Origin: Sulfurimicrobium sp964384915 | GTDB lineage: Bacteria > Pseudomonadota > Gammaproteobacteria > Burkholderiales > Sulfuricellaceae | DNA length: 64,000 bases | Direction: 5' to 3' | NCBI GenBank assembly: GCA_964384915.1 | Contig: CAYLMA010000015.1 | Location: forward strand, 3,647 to 67,646 | In this document: piece after piece, positions 35,001-42,457 of the stretch | Numbering within the stretch: the stretch's first letter is position 1 | Layout of the letters: each line of letters begins with the position of its first letter | Translations under genes and position numbers: made by a program | Notes under the pieces: model-generated | What the model was told of the DNA's origin: nothing | The model's database searches: none | What the model saw: the letters and a program-made list of their open reading frames with translations, nothing else

Positions 35001-35357
35001 CGCAAATTCAACTGTCACGGCCAGGGTGAACGAAAACAGAAGCGAAGCGATAAACGCCAGGGCGAGTGTGCGATGCTTCTTGAAACGCGTAAACAGGGTG
35101 ACGGTGAGGAAACCGACGGGCACGTAAAGCACACCATTCGCGACCCAGTCTGCACGTCCCTGGGTTCCGACGTTGAGTAGCCTGATGTGCTTGAACATCT
35201 CCCATGCCTGATCCCAGGAAATTGGATGAAAATCCAGAGGCACCAAGCTGCCGTAAACCACAAAGCAAATGTAGAGCAGCCACCAGGGGAGGGTGGCTGC
35301 CCCGGATGGTGTGATCGGAGTGTCAGTCCCGGGGCGTGAGGATTGATCGTGGGTCAT
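32004..35357 (-). CDS. VanZ-VanZ-VanZ / O-antigen-ligase-like membrane fusion protein
   Basis: A 1117-residue polytopic protein. The N-terminal 435 residues contain three successive VanZ-like units of four to five helices, each with loop elements such as FPPRTVSINDLIAEILGS, EIIQFFIVSGVSQGLSV and DPTNLLLAG. A polar linker rich in Thr, Asn and Lys follows (about 440-490), then an O-antigen ligase/polymerase-like domain (about 500-870) with VTFSRIGYAAYG. A soluble, beta-rich segment (about 880-1040) resembling a carbohydrate-binding module (LLINGDFSQGLDRWFF) is inserted before the last helices. It probably polymerises or ligates the EPS repeat unit, with binding help from the inserted module. 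It follows the MMPL gene by 35 bp on the same strand. Confidence 0.82.
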   Translation of the reverse strand: MTHDQSSRPGTDTPITPSGAATLPWWLLYICFVVYGSLVPLDFHPISWDQAWEMFKHIRLLNVGTQGRADWVANGVLYVPVGFLTVTLFTRFKKHRTLALAFIASLLFSFTLAVTVEFAQLFFPPRTVSINDLIAEILGSILGAVFAARWSDRFRSFLSTLTGNPDRLLAHLLKAYAVGYLAFSLFPYDFLVSVSEIEWKLYSDGWGWVAATESMRGSIALSLAKLCAEALAVVPLGLLLSQLATGRQLYSPTRTLLSGAALGLSIEIIQFFIVSGVSQGLSVLTRAMGMYLGALLWRHRTYLQPQRLAYGLRRFGLPLGILYLIALAAVNGWFEHRWLDIDSAINAFNAIHFLPFYYHYYTTEQAALLSLITVCLMYAPIGILTWASWNPPGLAMLLATLVAGSMETSKLFLVGLHPDPTNLLLAGFSAWATAKLAKRLASAHAKSSKIHKRTNTPIATSATTPATNPDNPLKEQSGVNDQTLAAAASTAPLALLKRPSRTGYAVLIAGLAGVGWGVATFPILPALLGLFLAGYAALIWHRPQFLLVVIPAALALFDLAPWSGRFYFDEFDFLLLTSVAVAFARLPPAPRHSKRDLLFLFLAALLGLSYAIGAVRGLLPWQMPDANSFSNYYSPYNALRIAKGALWAFLLYGLLGRLASAGYDVRRHFAWGMVAGLAGTVAVIIWERFAFPGLFNFTDVYRVTGPFSQMHTGGADIETYLTLSVPFLVVVLFERQNLVTRLAGTALLLGATYGVMVTFSRIGYAAYGIALALTLLAATAKSGNRARTGSFKYGMAALALAVLALTVAVPILKGPFTQARLSQAGTDLGIRLAHWSGALQMRDPGWDTALFGMGIGSYPETHYWRSEKIRAATYRLGSEAGNPFLRLGSGSPLYMEQLVTIKPQHEYSLNLNIRSEQPDSQVTVSICEKWLLTSARCTFKSIDITGKGSWQPVHIQMQSGDVGSGPWHASRPVKLSIYNTKSHSAVDVDSVRLQAMGESNLLINGDFSQGLDRWFFTVDNDKPWHIWSLPIQVLFEQGWLGVAALSLFVALGLWRAGRDAWRGDAMAGAMLASSIGFLVIGTLDSLVDSPRLIFVFLLLAWFCGRNGSTARPGLNTP

Positions 35358-35392
35358 GGTTTTTCATGGCTATAAACTCACCCCGATCTTCC

Positions 35393-37699
35393 TTAAACCG
35401 CTGCCAGTCGATGGCGAATCTTCAAACGGCTCCAGAGCACAATCAGTGCCGGCAGCAGGAGCAGTTCCAATAATTGACCGGCCAGCAGGCCAGTGGAGGT
35501 GAGCAGGCCAAAATGCGAAGTTGGCTGGAAGCTCGAGCTTACCAGCAGCATGAACTGAGCTACCAGCAGGATAGAGATAGCAACCACGGCGCGGCCGGAG
35601 GCCTCAAAACTGCGTGCAAGAGAGAAGACGACACCGCGCCCCTTGTGCCGTCGCTCGAGGTAATTGTGGAAGAAGTGAATAGTGTCATCCACGGTGATGC
35701 CGAGCACCACGCTTGCGATCAGGACTGTAGCCATGTCCAATTGAATGCCGGTGGAGCCCATTACAACGAAGATGAAGACGAGCGGGGCCAGGTTGGGCAG
35801 CATGCTGATGACGGCGGCCGGCACGGAACGCCAAAGAATAAGCATGATCAGGAATATCTGCCCGAATGCTCCCATGAAGCTGTGTTTCTGACCAACCACC
35901 AGAAGGTCTTCCTGATCTGAGAACAGGCGGCCGCCACCGGCGATTTGCCACTTGATGTCCGGAGCCTCGATTTTTGCCAGGTGCGCCTCGATTTTTTCTA
36001 TCACGGCCTGGATGGCATTTGCGCCATGTACATTCACGTTGAGCAGGATGCGGGTACGCTGGTATTCGTTGTTGACCAACTCCTGCAAGTCCCTGCCGTC
36101 ATAAATCAGCAGCAATTGGCTGAGCAATTTATTGTTGTGGGGGAGCGTACGAGCAGACGCCTCCTCGCCGCTGAAAGCCCAGTTCATTTCCTCGACGATG
36201 TCCATCATCGACATGGCGCGATCTACTTCCGGCAGTGTTTCAGCCCAATCCTGCACCGATTTGAGCAGTTTCAGACGGTCTGCATCCTTGAATGCATCGC
36301 GACCAGGGCCATCGACAACAATTTCCAGGGCAGTGACGCCTACCAGACGTTCTTCGATCAATCTTGTGGATTGCGTGAGCGGGTGGGACTCGTTGAAAAA
36401 CTTCAGGAGATCGGACTCGGTTTCCACCTTGAAGATTTGCGGCGTGGACAAGGCCGCCAGCAGGGCGATTGCAGCCACCACCCAGGCTGCATATCGCATG
36501 CTGAAGCTCGCAAGGCCATAGGAGATGCGTTTGGTCCAGGCGAAACCGCTGCTTCTTTTTGGCCAGGGGCCGCGATCGTATTTCACCAGCAGGGGAGGGA
36601 CCAGATAGATCACCACCAGGTAAATCATCAATGTGCCAAATGCACTGACCATGCCGAAAACCTGAATAGGCGGGATGGGCACCAGCACCAGGCTGATCAT
36701 GCCCGCCGCCGTGCTGAGCATATTGAACAGAGTGGGCTTGTGCATGAATTGGATTGCGAAGATGACGCGCTTTGGCCTGCGGAACCCTGCATTGCGCATG
36801 CGTTGCAAAGCCGCATACAGGTGCAGCATATTGCCTATCGTATAGGCGGAGAGCAGGGTGGGAACCATGGCGGTGACCAATGTGTAGGGTTGCCCCATGG
36901 CCGAAATCAGCGCAACGCAACTGACCGTCACGGTGCTCATGGCCACGGCACCAATGATGACTGGCGGGATTCGACCCACTACCCATAGCAGCAATAGCAG
37001 CCCCATAATCACAACCAGCGGGGTGAACAGGATGCTGTCATGCATCATGGAGCGCATCTCGGCCGCGTCCAGTGCGACCGGGCCGGCCACGGCAACCAGC
37101 TTGCTGCCCAAATTTTCCGCCTTCACCCCCTCCTGCATGGCTGCTTCGATCGCCAGGCGCTGGCGGCTTTCCCCCAGCTTTTTTGTGCGCACGATGAGCG
37201 CCAGGGAAGAACCGTCCTTCGATGCCAGCCAACCGGGTATGAAGCGATCCTGCAGAACATGGGCTTTGCGTTCTTCCGCAGTGGTTTCACCCAGTCGTTC
37301 CAGGTCGATCAAACGCTCGACCGTGAACCCGTCTGCGCTACTGGCGATATGGTCGACGTTGGTGACGGAAAAAACACGGTCCACATCCGGAAGCTGTTCC
37401 AGGCGTCGGCTGACCCGGTCAATTGCCAGAAGAAACTCCCTTGAATACAGATCACTCCCGGCGAACAGGCTGATGAGAAATTCATCATTTGGAAACTCGG
37501 TGCGTAGTTGCCGATCCAGAATGACGGCTGGAGAATCCTTGGGGAAATACAGCTCGGGCGCGTTATTAAATTCCAGGCGTAGCAGGAAAGCGCCAGCCAC
37601 CAAGTGAATCAGCACGATTAAACCGATAGCCGTCTTCAGGCCAAGAAGCCTGGGTTGCATCAGCTTTCTGAGAAAGTTGTCAAGGGTGATTTTTAGCAT
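35393..37699 (-). CDS. MMPL/RND-superfamily exporter
   Basis: The 768-residue protein has the duplicated RND layout: one N-terminal helix (about 22-42), a periplasmic loop (to about 225), six helices, a second periplasmic loop, and six final helices. Landmarks are GSDLYSREFLLAIDRVSRRLEQ in loop 1 and the helix-4-like region VVLGITVDDTIHFFHNYLERR with its acidic pair D-D. It belongs to the hydrophobic-substrate MMPL/HpnN/patched-like group rather than to drug efflux pumps; the substrate is not known but such proteins carry lipids. It lies 52 bp after the outer-membrane barrel gene and is followed by the ligase fusion, so the four genes from 39955 downwards appear to be one operon. Confidence 0.86.
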   Translation of the reverse strand: MLKITLDNFLRKLMQPRLLGLKTAIGLIVLIHLVAGAFLLRLEFNNAPELYFPKDSPAVILDRQLRTEFPNDEFLISLFAGSDLYSREFLLAIDRVSRRLEQLPDVDRVFSVTNVDHIASSADGFTVERLIDLERLGETTAEERKAHVLQDRFIPGWLASKDGSSLALIVRTKKLGESRQRLAIEAAMQEGVKAENLGSKLVAVAGPVALDAAEMRSMMHDSILFTPLVVIMGLLLLLWVVGRIPPVIIGAVAMSTVTVSCVALISAMGQPYTLVTAMVPTLLSAYTIGNMLHLYAALQRMRNAGFRRPKRVIFAIQFMHKPTLFNMLSTAAGMISLVLVPIPPIQVFGMVSAFGTLMIYLVVIYLVPPLLVKYDRGPWPKRSSGFAWTKRISYGLASFSMRYAAWVVAAIALLAALSTPQIFKVETESDLLKFFNESHPLTQSTRLIEERLVGVTALEIVVDGPGRDAFKDADRLKLLKSVQDWAETLPEVDRAMSMMDIVEEMNWAFSGEEASARTLPHNNKLLSQLLLIYDGRDLQELVNNEYQRTRILLNVNVHGANAIQAVIEKIEAHLAKIEAPDIKWQIAGGGRLFSDQEDLLVVGQKHSFMGAFGQIFLIMLILWRSVPAAVISMLPNLAPLVFIFVVMGSTGIQLDMATVLIASVVLGITVDDTIHFFHNYLERRHKGRGVVFSLARSFEASGRAVVAISILLVAQFMLLVSSSFQPTSHFGLLTSTGLLAGQLLELLLLPALIVLWSRLKIRHRLAAV

Positions 37700-37751
37700 G
37701 CTCTAAGCTGGCATCCTTATAAAGGCATCAGCCGCAATCGCTCATGATCAA

Positions 37752-39068
37752 TCAGAACTTCGCCTGCCAACCCAGAACAAGCAAGTCGTTCCGATTGTAA
37801 TATCCGCCCAGGGTCTGCGATGCGCCGCTGAACAGATGCGCTGCCACATAGATTTCCTGCTGGTCGATGCCCAGATAGGAAAGCTTGGGGTTCAAGTAAA
37901 GGTCGCGTTTATCAAGACCAGCAGAAAACCGCAGATTGGTGCGCCAGTTTCCTGACGCGAAGGTGTGCTCAAGTTCGCCATTGAGATTGTAGAATTCGGC
38001 CCGGTCCAGGATCGGCGCATTGGTGAAGGTCTTATGGCCCGCCAGCTGCAAGGTGGCGCGGGTCTCGCCATCGCCGGGGAAGAACTCGGTGCCCAGCACC
38101 AGATCAAATGCCGGCTCAGTCTGGAACTGGAACATGCTGGTGGTGACCGGCACATCGCTGCTCCAGGCCGCCTCCATGCGCCATGTCGCACCTCCTCTTT
38201 GGGTTTCCAGTTCGCCTCCGGCCACCCAACTGAAGGGATGAACGCCCGTCAGCGTGCCAGGCGACACCCGGTAATAGGGCTGCGATTGGCGCACTCTTTG
38301 CAGGCTGAAGCCGTAATCGAGCTTGCCGCCGGAATTGGTAAGGCGTACGCCGCCACCGCCGCTGCCATGCCTATCTTCGCGTACCTGGGCGCCGATGATG
38401 CCCGGCAAGCTACCAATGCCAAGCAGGCGGCCATTGACCGTATCCAGCGGGTTCCAGGCGCTGTTCTCATCGGGAAGCACGGCAGATTCGAACGCCGGAA
38501 GCCATACCGCATCGATCTTGGAGTCGCCCGCGAAGTGCTCCATCCGCACGGCCGGCACGGCGCGACGGCGTTCCGGCAGCTTGTCCAGGATGATGCGGGA
38601 AAGGTCAACCTGGCTCATGCGGTCTATCGGAGATATCTCATCCACCCGGCCCCATAGTACATTCTGCGTGCCCACCGTGATGCGTGTATCCTCGCCGCGC
38701 CAGCGCAGGTAGTTTTCCGTGTAATCCAGCTTCGTCCTTGAAAAACCCGGTGTGCCGGATTGCCCATAAGCATCAAAGCGGGCACCCAGCGCGAATTCCC
38801 ACGCGCCAGACTTGCCATTCGCACTGGCAGCGCCATGCAATAACGTGTCACGCGATGCGTCAGGGTTGTCAGTGAAAACACCCAGCTCTGCACGCAGATC
38901 ATCTATCTTGATCTTGACGCCGCCCTTATCCGCTTTGCTGCGGGATTTTTTCTTGGTGGTGCTGACCTTCGGACCATCTTCCAGACTTTGCTCATCAGAG
39001 GCATAGCCCAATGAGGCGACTCCAAATGCAAGAGAAATGCCAGCCAAGCCTGATATGAAATGCGTCAT
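37752..39068 (-). CDS. Outer-membrane beta-barrel protein (DUF1302-like)
   Basis: A 438-residue protein with a Sec signal (THFISGLAGISLAFGVASLG, cleavage near YA-S), a basic linker (TTKKKSRSKADKGG) and alternating amphipathic strands to a C-terminal aromatic residue (LVLGWQAKF), the hallmark of BamA-folded barrels. The segment VGTQNVLWGRVDEISPIDRM resembles the DUF1302 family, which frequently neighbours MMPL and LolA-like genes. The ATG at 39068 is used because the resulting N-terminus is a clean signal peptide with AGGA 7 bases upstream; the frame is open to 39119. It may form the outer-membrane end of an export route shared with the flanking genes. Confidence 0.75.
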   Translation of the reverse strand: MTHFISGLAGISLAFGVASLGYASDEQSLEDGPKVSTTKKKSRSKADKGGVKIKIDDLRAELGVFTDNPDASRDTLLHGAASANGKSGAWEFALGARFDAYGQSGTPGFSRTKLDYTENYLRWRGEDTRITVGTQNVLWGRVDEISPIDRMSQVDLSRIILDKLPERRRAVPAVRMEHFAGDSKIDAVWLPAFESAVLPDENSAWNPLDTVNGRLLGIGSLPGIIGAQVREDRHGSGGGGVRLTNSGGKLDYGFSLQRVRQSQPYYRVSPGTLTGVHPFSWVAGGELETQRGGATWRMEAAWSSDVPVTTSMFQFQTEPAFDLVLGTEFFPGDGETRATLQLAGHKTFTNAPILDRAEFYNLNGELEHTFASGNWRTNLRFSAGLDKRDLYLNPKLSYLGIDQQEIYVAAHLFSGASQTLGGYYNRNDLLVLGWQAKF

Positions 39069-39115
39069 GTCCCTATCCTGGAAATATTGATAGCCACAAA
39101 AGATATGCACCAAAA

Positions 39116-39955
39116 TCATGGGCGGTAAGCCTCTTCGGCGCTCTCGTCCTCCAATAACTGAGTGGTAAACAAGCGCGCCGGCAAACGGCGATCGTATAGG
39201 ATCTTCTCCACGGTCAGGCGAGTTTGGTGTTCGTTGCCCAGGTCTGTCAGCGTGCTGTCCATCACGGTCCAGTATGCCTGGATTTTTTCACGCTTCGCCA
39301 CCAGCAAACGTTTGCTGGGCTGGCCTTCACTCTTTTCGAAGAAATCGATGCGCAAAGGGAGCAAGGTCGTCGTGTCGATCCAGCTGATCCGCTTGGTATA
39401 GACGGAGTTGCCGGGTTTGGCCGGGATGCTTTCCAGTATTTCGCAGGCAACGCCCCCAATGTTTTCTCGGCCAATGATGTGATGCGTGTCCATATCCACT
39501 TTGCGATCGCGCAAATCTTCATAGTAATAATCAGAATTGACAAACCGCCCCCCTTTTCGATTGGAGTCAATCCGGCGCACTCGTTCCATTGCCGGCAGAT
39601 AAATCCACTGATTGGAATCGCCGCCGGTGAGATCAATGGTCAGCAAACCGGTCCCTTCGATGTCCGCCGGTTCGGTAAAGCGGATAAGGGTAGCCACTTC
39701 GCTGGCCTTATCATCCTTGCGGTAGGTAATCATCTTGCGGACACGCGGGCTGCGGCCCTTCTCGGTGAGCGTCATGGTCAACGCGGAAGTGGCGTCCTTG
39801 CCCTTGGGGCGGTCATAGACACGCTGGGCCAGTTGATCTCCGGCGGCATCGGCCCAGGCTGAAGCGGCCGGAAACAGGCTGCAAAACATCATCATGGCAT
39901 GGCGCAATATGAAGTGGCCGATTGTCGTCGACTTTGAGTGATTTGTCTTTGACAT
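39116..39955 (-). CDS. Outer-membrane lipoprotein-sorting protein (LolA-like)
   Basis: The 279-residue periplasmic protein has a signal region (hydrophobic stretch near 15-35 ending AASAWA-D) and a LolA/LolB-like fold: LIRFTEPADIEGTGLLTIDL, then SNQWIYLPAMERVRRI and DYYYEDLRD, typical of the large LolA_like family. These bind a lipid chain in a half-barrel and accompany MMPL exporters. First gene of the minus-strand unit with the barrel, MMPL and ligase fusion. It is divergent from a PEP-CTERM gene across a 333-bp gap. No sigma-54 site was found on its side of that gap. Confidence 0.85.
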   Translation of the reverse strand: MSKTNHSKSTTIGHFILRHAMMMFCSLFPAASAWADAAGDQLAQRVYDRPKGKDATSALTMTLTEKGRSPRVRKMITYRKDDKASEVATLIRFTEPADIEGTGLLTIDLTGGDSNQWIYLPAMERVRRIDSNRKGGRFVNSDYYYEDLRDRKVDMDTHHIIGRENIGGVACEILESIPAKPGNSVYTKRISWIDTTTLLPLRIDFFEKSEGQPSKRLLVAKREKIQAYWTVMDSTLTDLGNEHQTRLTVEKILYDRRLPARLFTTQLLEDESAEEAYRP

Positions 39956-40112
39956 CTTTCCCTCTGATCGCGGTTGGTATGGGAAATGGTACTTTATAAT
40001 TTCTTTTTAAGTCAATGAGGTACGTGCGAAATATATAATTCTCTTGAGAAGAGTGAAACTGCACGTTTTGGCAACTTTCTAGTTTGGAATTGTGATGTGT
40101 TTTCGAAAATGA

Positions 40113-40129
40113 TGTCGATGAAATTTACA
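40113..40129 (+). promoter_or_regulatory. Candidate PrsR enhancer site, copy 2
   Basis: TGTCGATGAAATTTACA, a relative of the motifs at 31161 and 42378. Its centre is 96 bp upstream of the -24 GG at 40217, about two helical turns further than in the other two cases, so helical phasing is kept. Confidence 0.45.
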
Positions 40130-40215
40130 TTCACCCACCCACTCTATTCTCAATGATATCTCACGCGCTTGCTAACTATCTGTTATATATAATGTAAATA
40201 AATTAAGTCCCAGCA

Positions 40216-40231
40216 TGGCACGCAATAAGCT
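40216..40231 (+). promoter_or_regulatory. Sigma-54 promoter candidate for PEP-CTERM gene 1
   Basis: TGGCACG-caat-AAGCT has a perfect -24 box and the essential GC of the -12 box with exact spacing; the two bases before GC are AA instead of TT. The start would be near 40242, about 47 bp before the ATG. Confidence 0.65.
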
Positions 40232-40288
40232 TAATTAAGAATTAGAAAAAGTAGCTTCAAGTTTAGCGTGATTGTGAAGGAGACCGTC

Positions 40289-41257
40289 ATGAAAACCAAA
40301 TTCAAATCCATGCTGAAAGCGGGTATTTTGACCGCAGCGCTTATTTCCGCCCCAAGCGTATTCGGCTTGACGTTGCCGGCGGTAAGTTCATGTGGTTACG
40401 CTGCTCCCTATGACAACCTGCTTTGTTACAGCCCATCACCGGGCGTGAATGTCTACATTGCAAGTTCGCATGATAACTTCGTTTCTTATTCCGCCAATGC
40501 CATGGGGCAGCTTGGAACTGCTTTTGGCTACACAGGACTCGCAGAATGGGGCAGTCTGCCCTCCTTTGGATCGGGCCAGATCGTGAAATTGTTTTCGTAC
40601 AATAATTCCAACAACGGCACTTTTCCCGATGCGACCTCAGGCACTAATGATAATAAATCTGCGCCAAACGCTGATTTAACGCCTAAAGGCGATGATCAGT
40701 ACCAGGGGGAATGGCCTGTAGGAAGCATTGTTACAGTGGGTGATATGTTGTCTTTTATGACCCCCGGCACTACGCCTGTATTTTCATTCGATTTGAATGA
40801 AGGACCCCCAGGGCTGGATTTGAATGGCATATTACAAATTAAGCGCGGTAGCGCCATCGTTGATACCTTTGCCTTTGATAACACTGCTAATGGCGCATAT
40901 GACCCCAATTCGTTTGTTTTTGCACAACACGATGTTACGGTTCAGTGGTTGGATCCAGCTAACCCTGCTTGCCCTGGCGGGGTATGCACCATGGACGTCA
41001 ACAACAATATTGGGGGGGGGAAGCCAGATTTCTTCGCTTATGCCCCTGATCTTAATCTAAATGAATATCTTCCGACGGATACCTTGTATTTCTTCCTGGC
41101 GATGAAAGATATCGAGGGCGGAGGAGAGGAGTTGGCTATCACCAACATTGTTACGCCACCTCCCACTGTTCCTGAACCAGGTGTACTGGCTTTGGTCGGA
41201 GCAGGATTGCTGGCTCTAGGCTTCTGCCGTCGTCGCAAGGTAACTGGTTTTGCTTAA
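40289..41257 (+). CDS. PEP-CTERM sorting domain protein
   Basis: A 322-residue secreted protein with a Sec signal (cleavage near SVFG-L at 26-27) and a C-terminal PEP-CTERM tripartite signal: VPEPG near 294-298, a hydrophobic helix (ALVGAGLLALGF) and the basic end CRRRKVTGFA. An exosortase would cut at the PEP motif and anchor or release the protein. The central part is a beta-rich region with no recognised domain. The ATG at 40289 has AAGGAGA upstream; the ORF extends to 40268. A run of nine G bases (41012-41020) lies inside the coding region. It has its own sigma-54-type promoter and a strong terminator-like hairpin after it. Confidence 0.92.
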   Translation: MKTKFKSMLKAGILTAALISAPSVFGLTLPAVSSCGYAAPYDNLLCYSPSPGVNVYIASSHDNFVSYSANAMGQLGTAFGYTGLAEWGSLPSFGSGQIVKLFSYNNSNNGTFPDATSGTNDNKSAPNADLTPKGDDQYQGEWPVGSIVTVGDMLSFMTPGTTPVFSFDLNEGPPGLDLNGILQIKRGSAIVDTFAFDNTANGAYDPNSFVFAQHDVTVQWLDPANPACPGGVCTMDVNNNIGGGKPDFFAYAPDLNLNEYLPTDTLYFFLAMKDIEGGGEELAITNIVTPPPTVPEPGVLALVGAGLLALGFCRRRKVTGFA

Positions 41258-41272
41258 CGTCAGGCTTTGGTT

Positions 41273-41311
41273 AAATAGAAAGGGCCACCATTAAGGTGGC
41301 CGTTTCTATTT
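41273..41311. terminator. Bidirectional terminator between PEP-CTERM gene 1 and the thiF-like gene
   Basis: AAATAGAAAGGGCCACC and GGTGGCCGTTTCTATTT form a long stem (one G-G mismatch) around ATTAA. A/T-rich outer arms give U-runs on both strands, so it can stop both converging genes. Confidence 0.8.
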
Positions 41312-41372
41312 ATTTATACATTGGTATTGGATCAAGGAGTGTTCGATTCAGGGGCGGAGGGCAAGCAAATTG

Positions 41373-42245
41373 CTAGTCTTTCCCGCCGGATTTCTCGAGA
41401 CGCTTCTTCGCTACAAAGCTCTTCAGCCGTTGCAGCGGATTGCGGTTTCCCATCCATAGCCGGCGGTGATGGAAGCGGCTGAGGCGGGCGTCCAGGTAGG
41501 TGTACCACGGCACCAGTTTCATTTCCTGTGGATGCAACAAGGCCAGCAGCGCCTGGGTAGTGATGAAGCCCGCGCACAGCTTGCAGCCGGCAATCGAACT
41601 CGGCCCCTTGCGTGCCTTCAGGTTGATTGATTTCGGGTCCAGATATTTGAGGTGATGCATCTCCGGGGCGAAGCCCAGGGCGAACTGGATGATCTTTTCC
41701 TCCTCGCTCATTCCCGGGGAGATGGCAAAGTAATCGTCATAGGACATGCCTCCCGGCCCAAATGCCAGTATGCCTGCCCCTAGTCCCAGCGGCACTGCCG
41801 CCACGGTGACCAGCCCTCGTGCCGTGGCTGAATTGATCAGCAACGGATGCATGTCAACAGCGAACACATCTATTCCATCCACAACCAGGTCCACGTCTGA
41901 AAGAAATTCGTCGATATTGCTTTCATCAATACCCTTGTCGAAAATGTTTACACGTAGCTCTGGGTTGATTTCCAGGGCGTATTCCAGCATCACCTCAATC
42001 TTGCGGCGGCCCAGCGTGCGAGTGTTGGCCCCGTACTGACGGTTGAAGTTGGCCTGTTCGAATTCGTCGAACTCGGCAATGTGGAACCCGCCGACACCGG
42101 CGCGCACCAGGCTGATGAGGTAATCTCCCCCAACCCCGCCCATGCCGGCTATGGCTACGGTGGACAGCCTCAGACGAGCGTGTTCGCCTGAGCTGACGAT
42201 TCCAAGGTTGCGGCTGAATGCGCTGTCATAATCAAACTCAGTCAT
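41373..42245 (-). CDS. ThiF/MoeB/HesA-family (E1-like) adenylyltransferase
   Basis: A 290-residue E1-like enzyme. The nucleotide-binding loop GMGGVGG is at 34-40, the acidic strand end D60 and the arginine finger NFNRQ near 67-70 follow, all as in MoeB/ThiF. A single CxxC (C221, C224) is present instead of the two pairs that hold zinc in MoeB. There is no cysteine in the region where MoeB/ThiF enzymes have their thioester cysteine (about 140-220). It should therefore adenylate a carboxyl terminus without forming a thioester there. The ATG at 42245 is preferred to 42341 because the AGAGG site and family similarity begin here. It is divergent from PEP-CTERM gene 2, and a sigma-54-type site faces it at 42312-42327. 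Confidence 0.85.
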   Translation of the reverse strand: MTEFDYDSAFSRNLGIVSSGEHARLRLSTVAIAGMGGVGGDYLISLVRAGVGGFHIAEFDEFEQANFNRQYGANTRTLGRRKIEVMLEYALEINPELRVNIFDKGIDESNIDEFLSDVDLVVDGIDVFAVDMHPLLINSATARGLVTVAAVPLGLGAGILAFGPGGMSYDDYFAISPGMSEEEKIIQFALGFAPEMHHLKYLDPKSINLKARKGPSSIAGCKLCAGFITTQALLALLHPQEMKLVPWYTYLDARLSRFHHRRLWMGNRNPLQRLKSFVAKKRLEKSGGKD

Positions 42246-42311
42246 CGAGGGCCTCTTATGGATGGATAGCGGAGGGCGGGTTTGTACATCTTTACTCGTG
42301 GAAATGAGAAA

Positions 42312-42327
42312 TGCAAGAGCCTTGCCC
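42312..42327 (-). promoter_or_regulatory. Sigma-54 promoter candidate for the thiF-like gene
   Basis: Read on the minus strand, GGGCAAG-gctc-TTGCA: GG and GC are 12 bp apart, the -12 box is perfect, and two bases of the -24 box deviate. The predicted start is near 42302, 57 bp before the ATG. The enhancer-like motif at 42378 would serve both this and the opposite promoter. Confidence 0.55.
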
Positions 42328-42377
42328 GGCTGTGCCGCCAAAGATATGTGTATATCCTATTCCGGAGCAAAGAATCT

Positions 42378-42394
42378 TGTCGAAAAACCTTACA
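42378..42394 (+). promoter_or_regulatory. Candidate PrsR enhancer site, copy 3 (shared by divergent promoters)
   Basis: TGTCGAAAAACCTTACA. Centre 73 bp from the -24 GG of the rightward promoter at 42458 and about 60 bp from that of the leftward promoter at 42327. Confidence 0.45.
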
Positions 42395-42457
42395 CCATGC
42401 CTAAGTCTGCTTATGAAATTTATCCCAACGCATTGTTAAACAAAGCCATATTGCACA

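Larger units (their letters stand above)
39956..40288. other. Divergent regulatory region of the LolA-like and PEP-CTERM genes
   Basis: A 333-bp AT-rich gap. It contains an enhancer-like 17-mer at 40113 and a sigma-54 promoter candidate at 40216, both oriented toward the PEP-CTERM gene. No promoter was recognised for the minus-strand operon. Confidence 0.5.
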
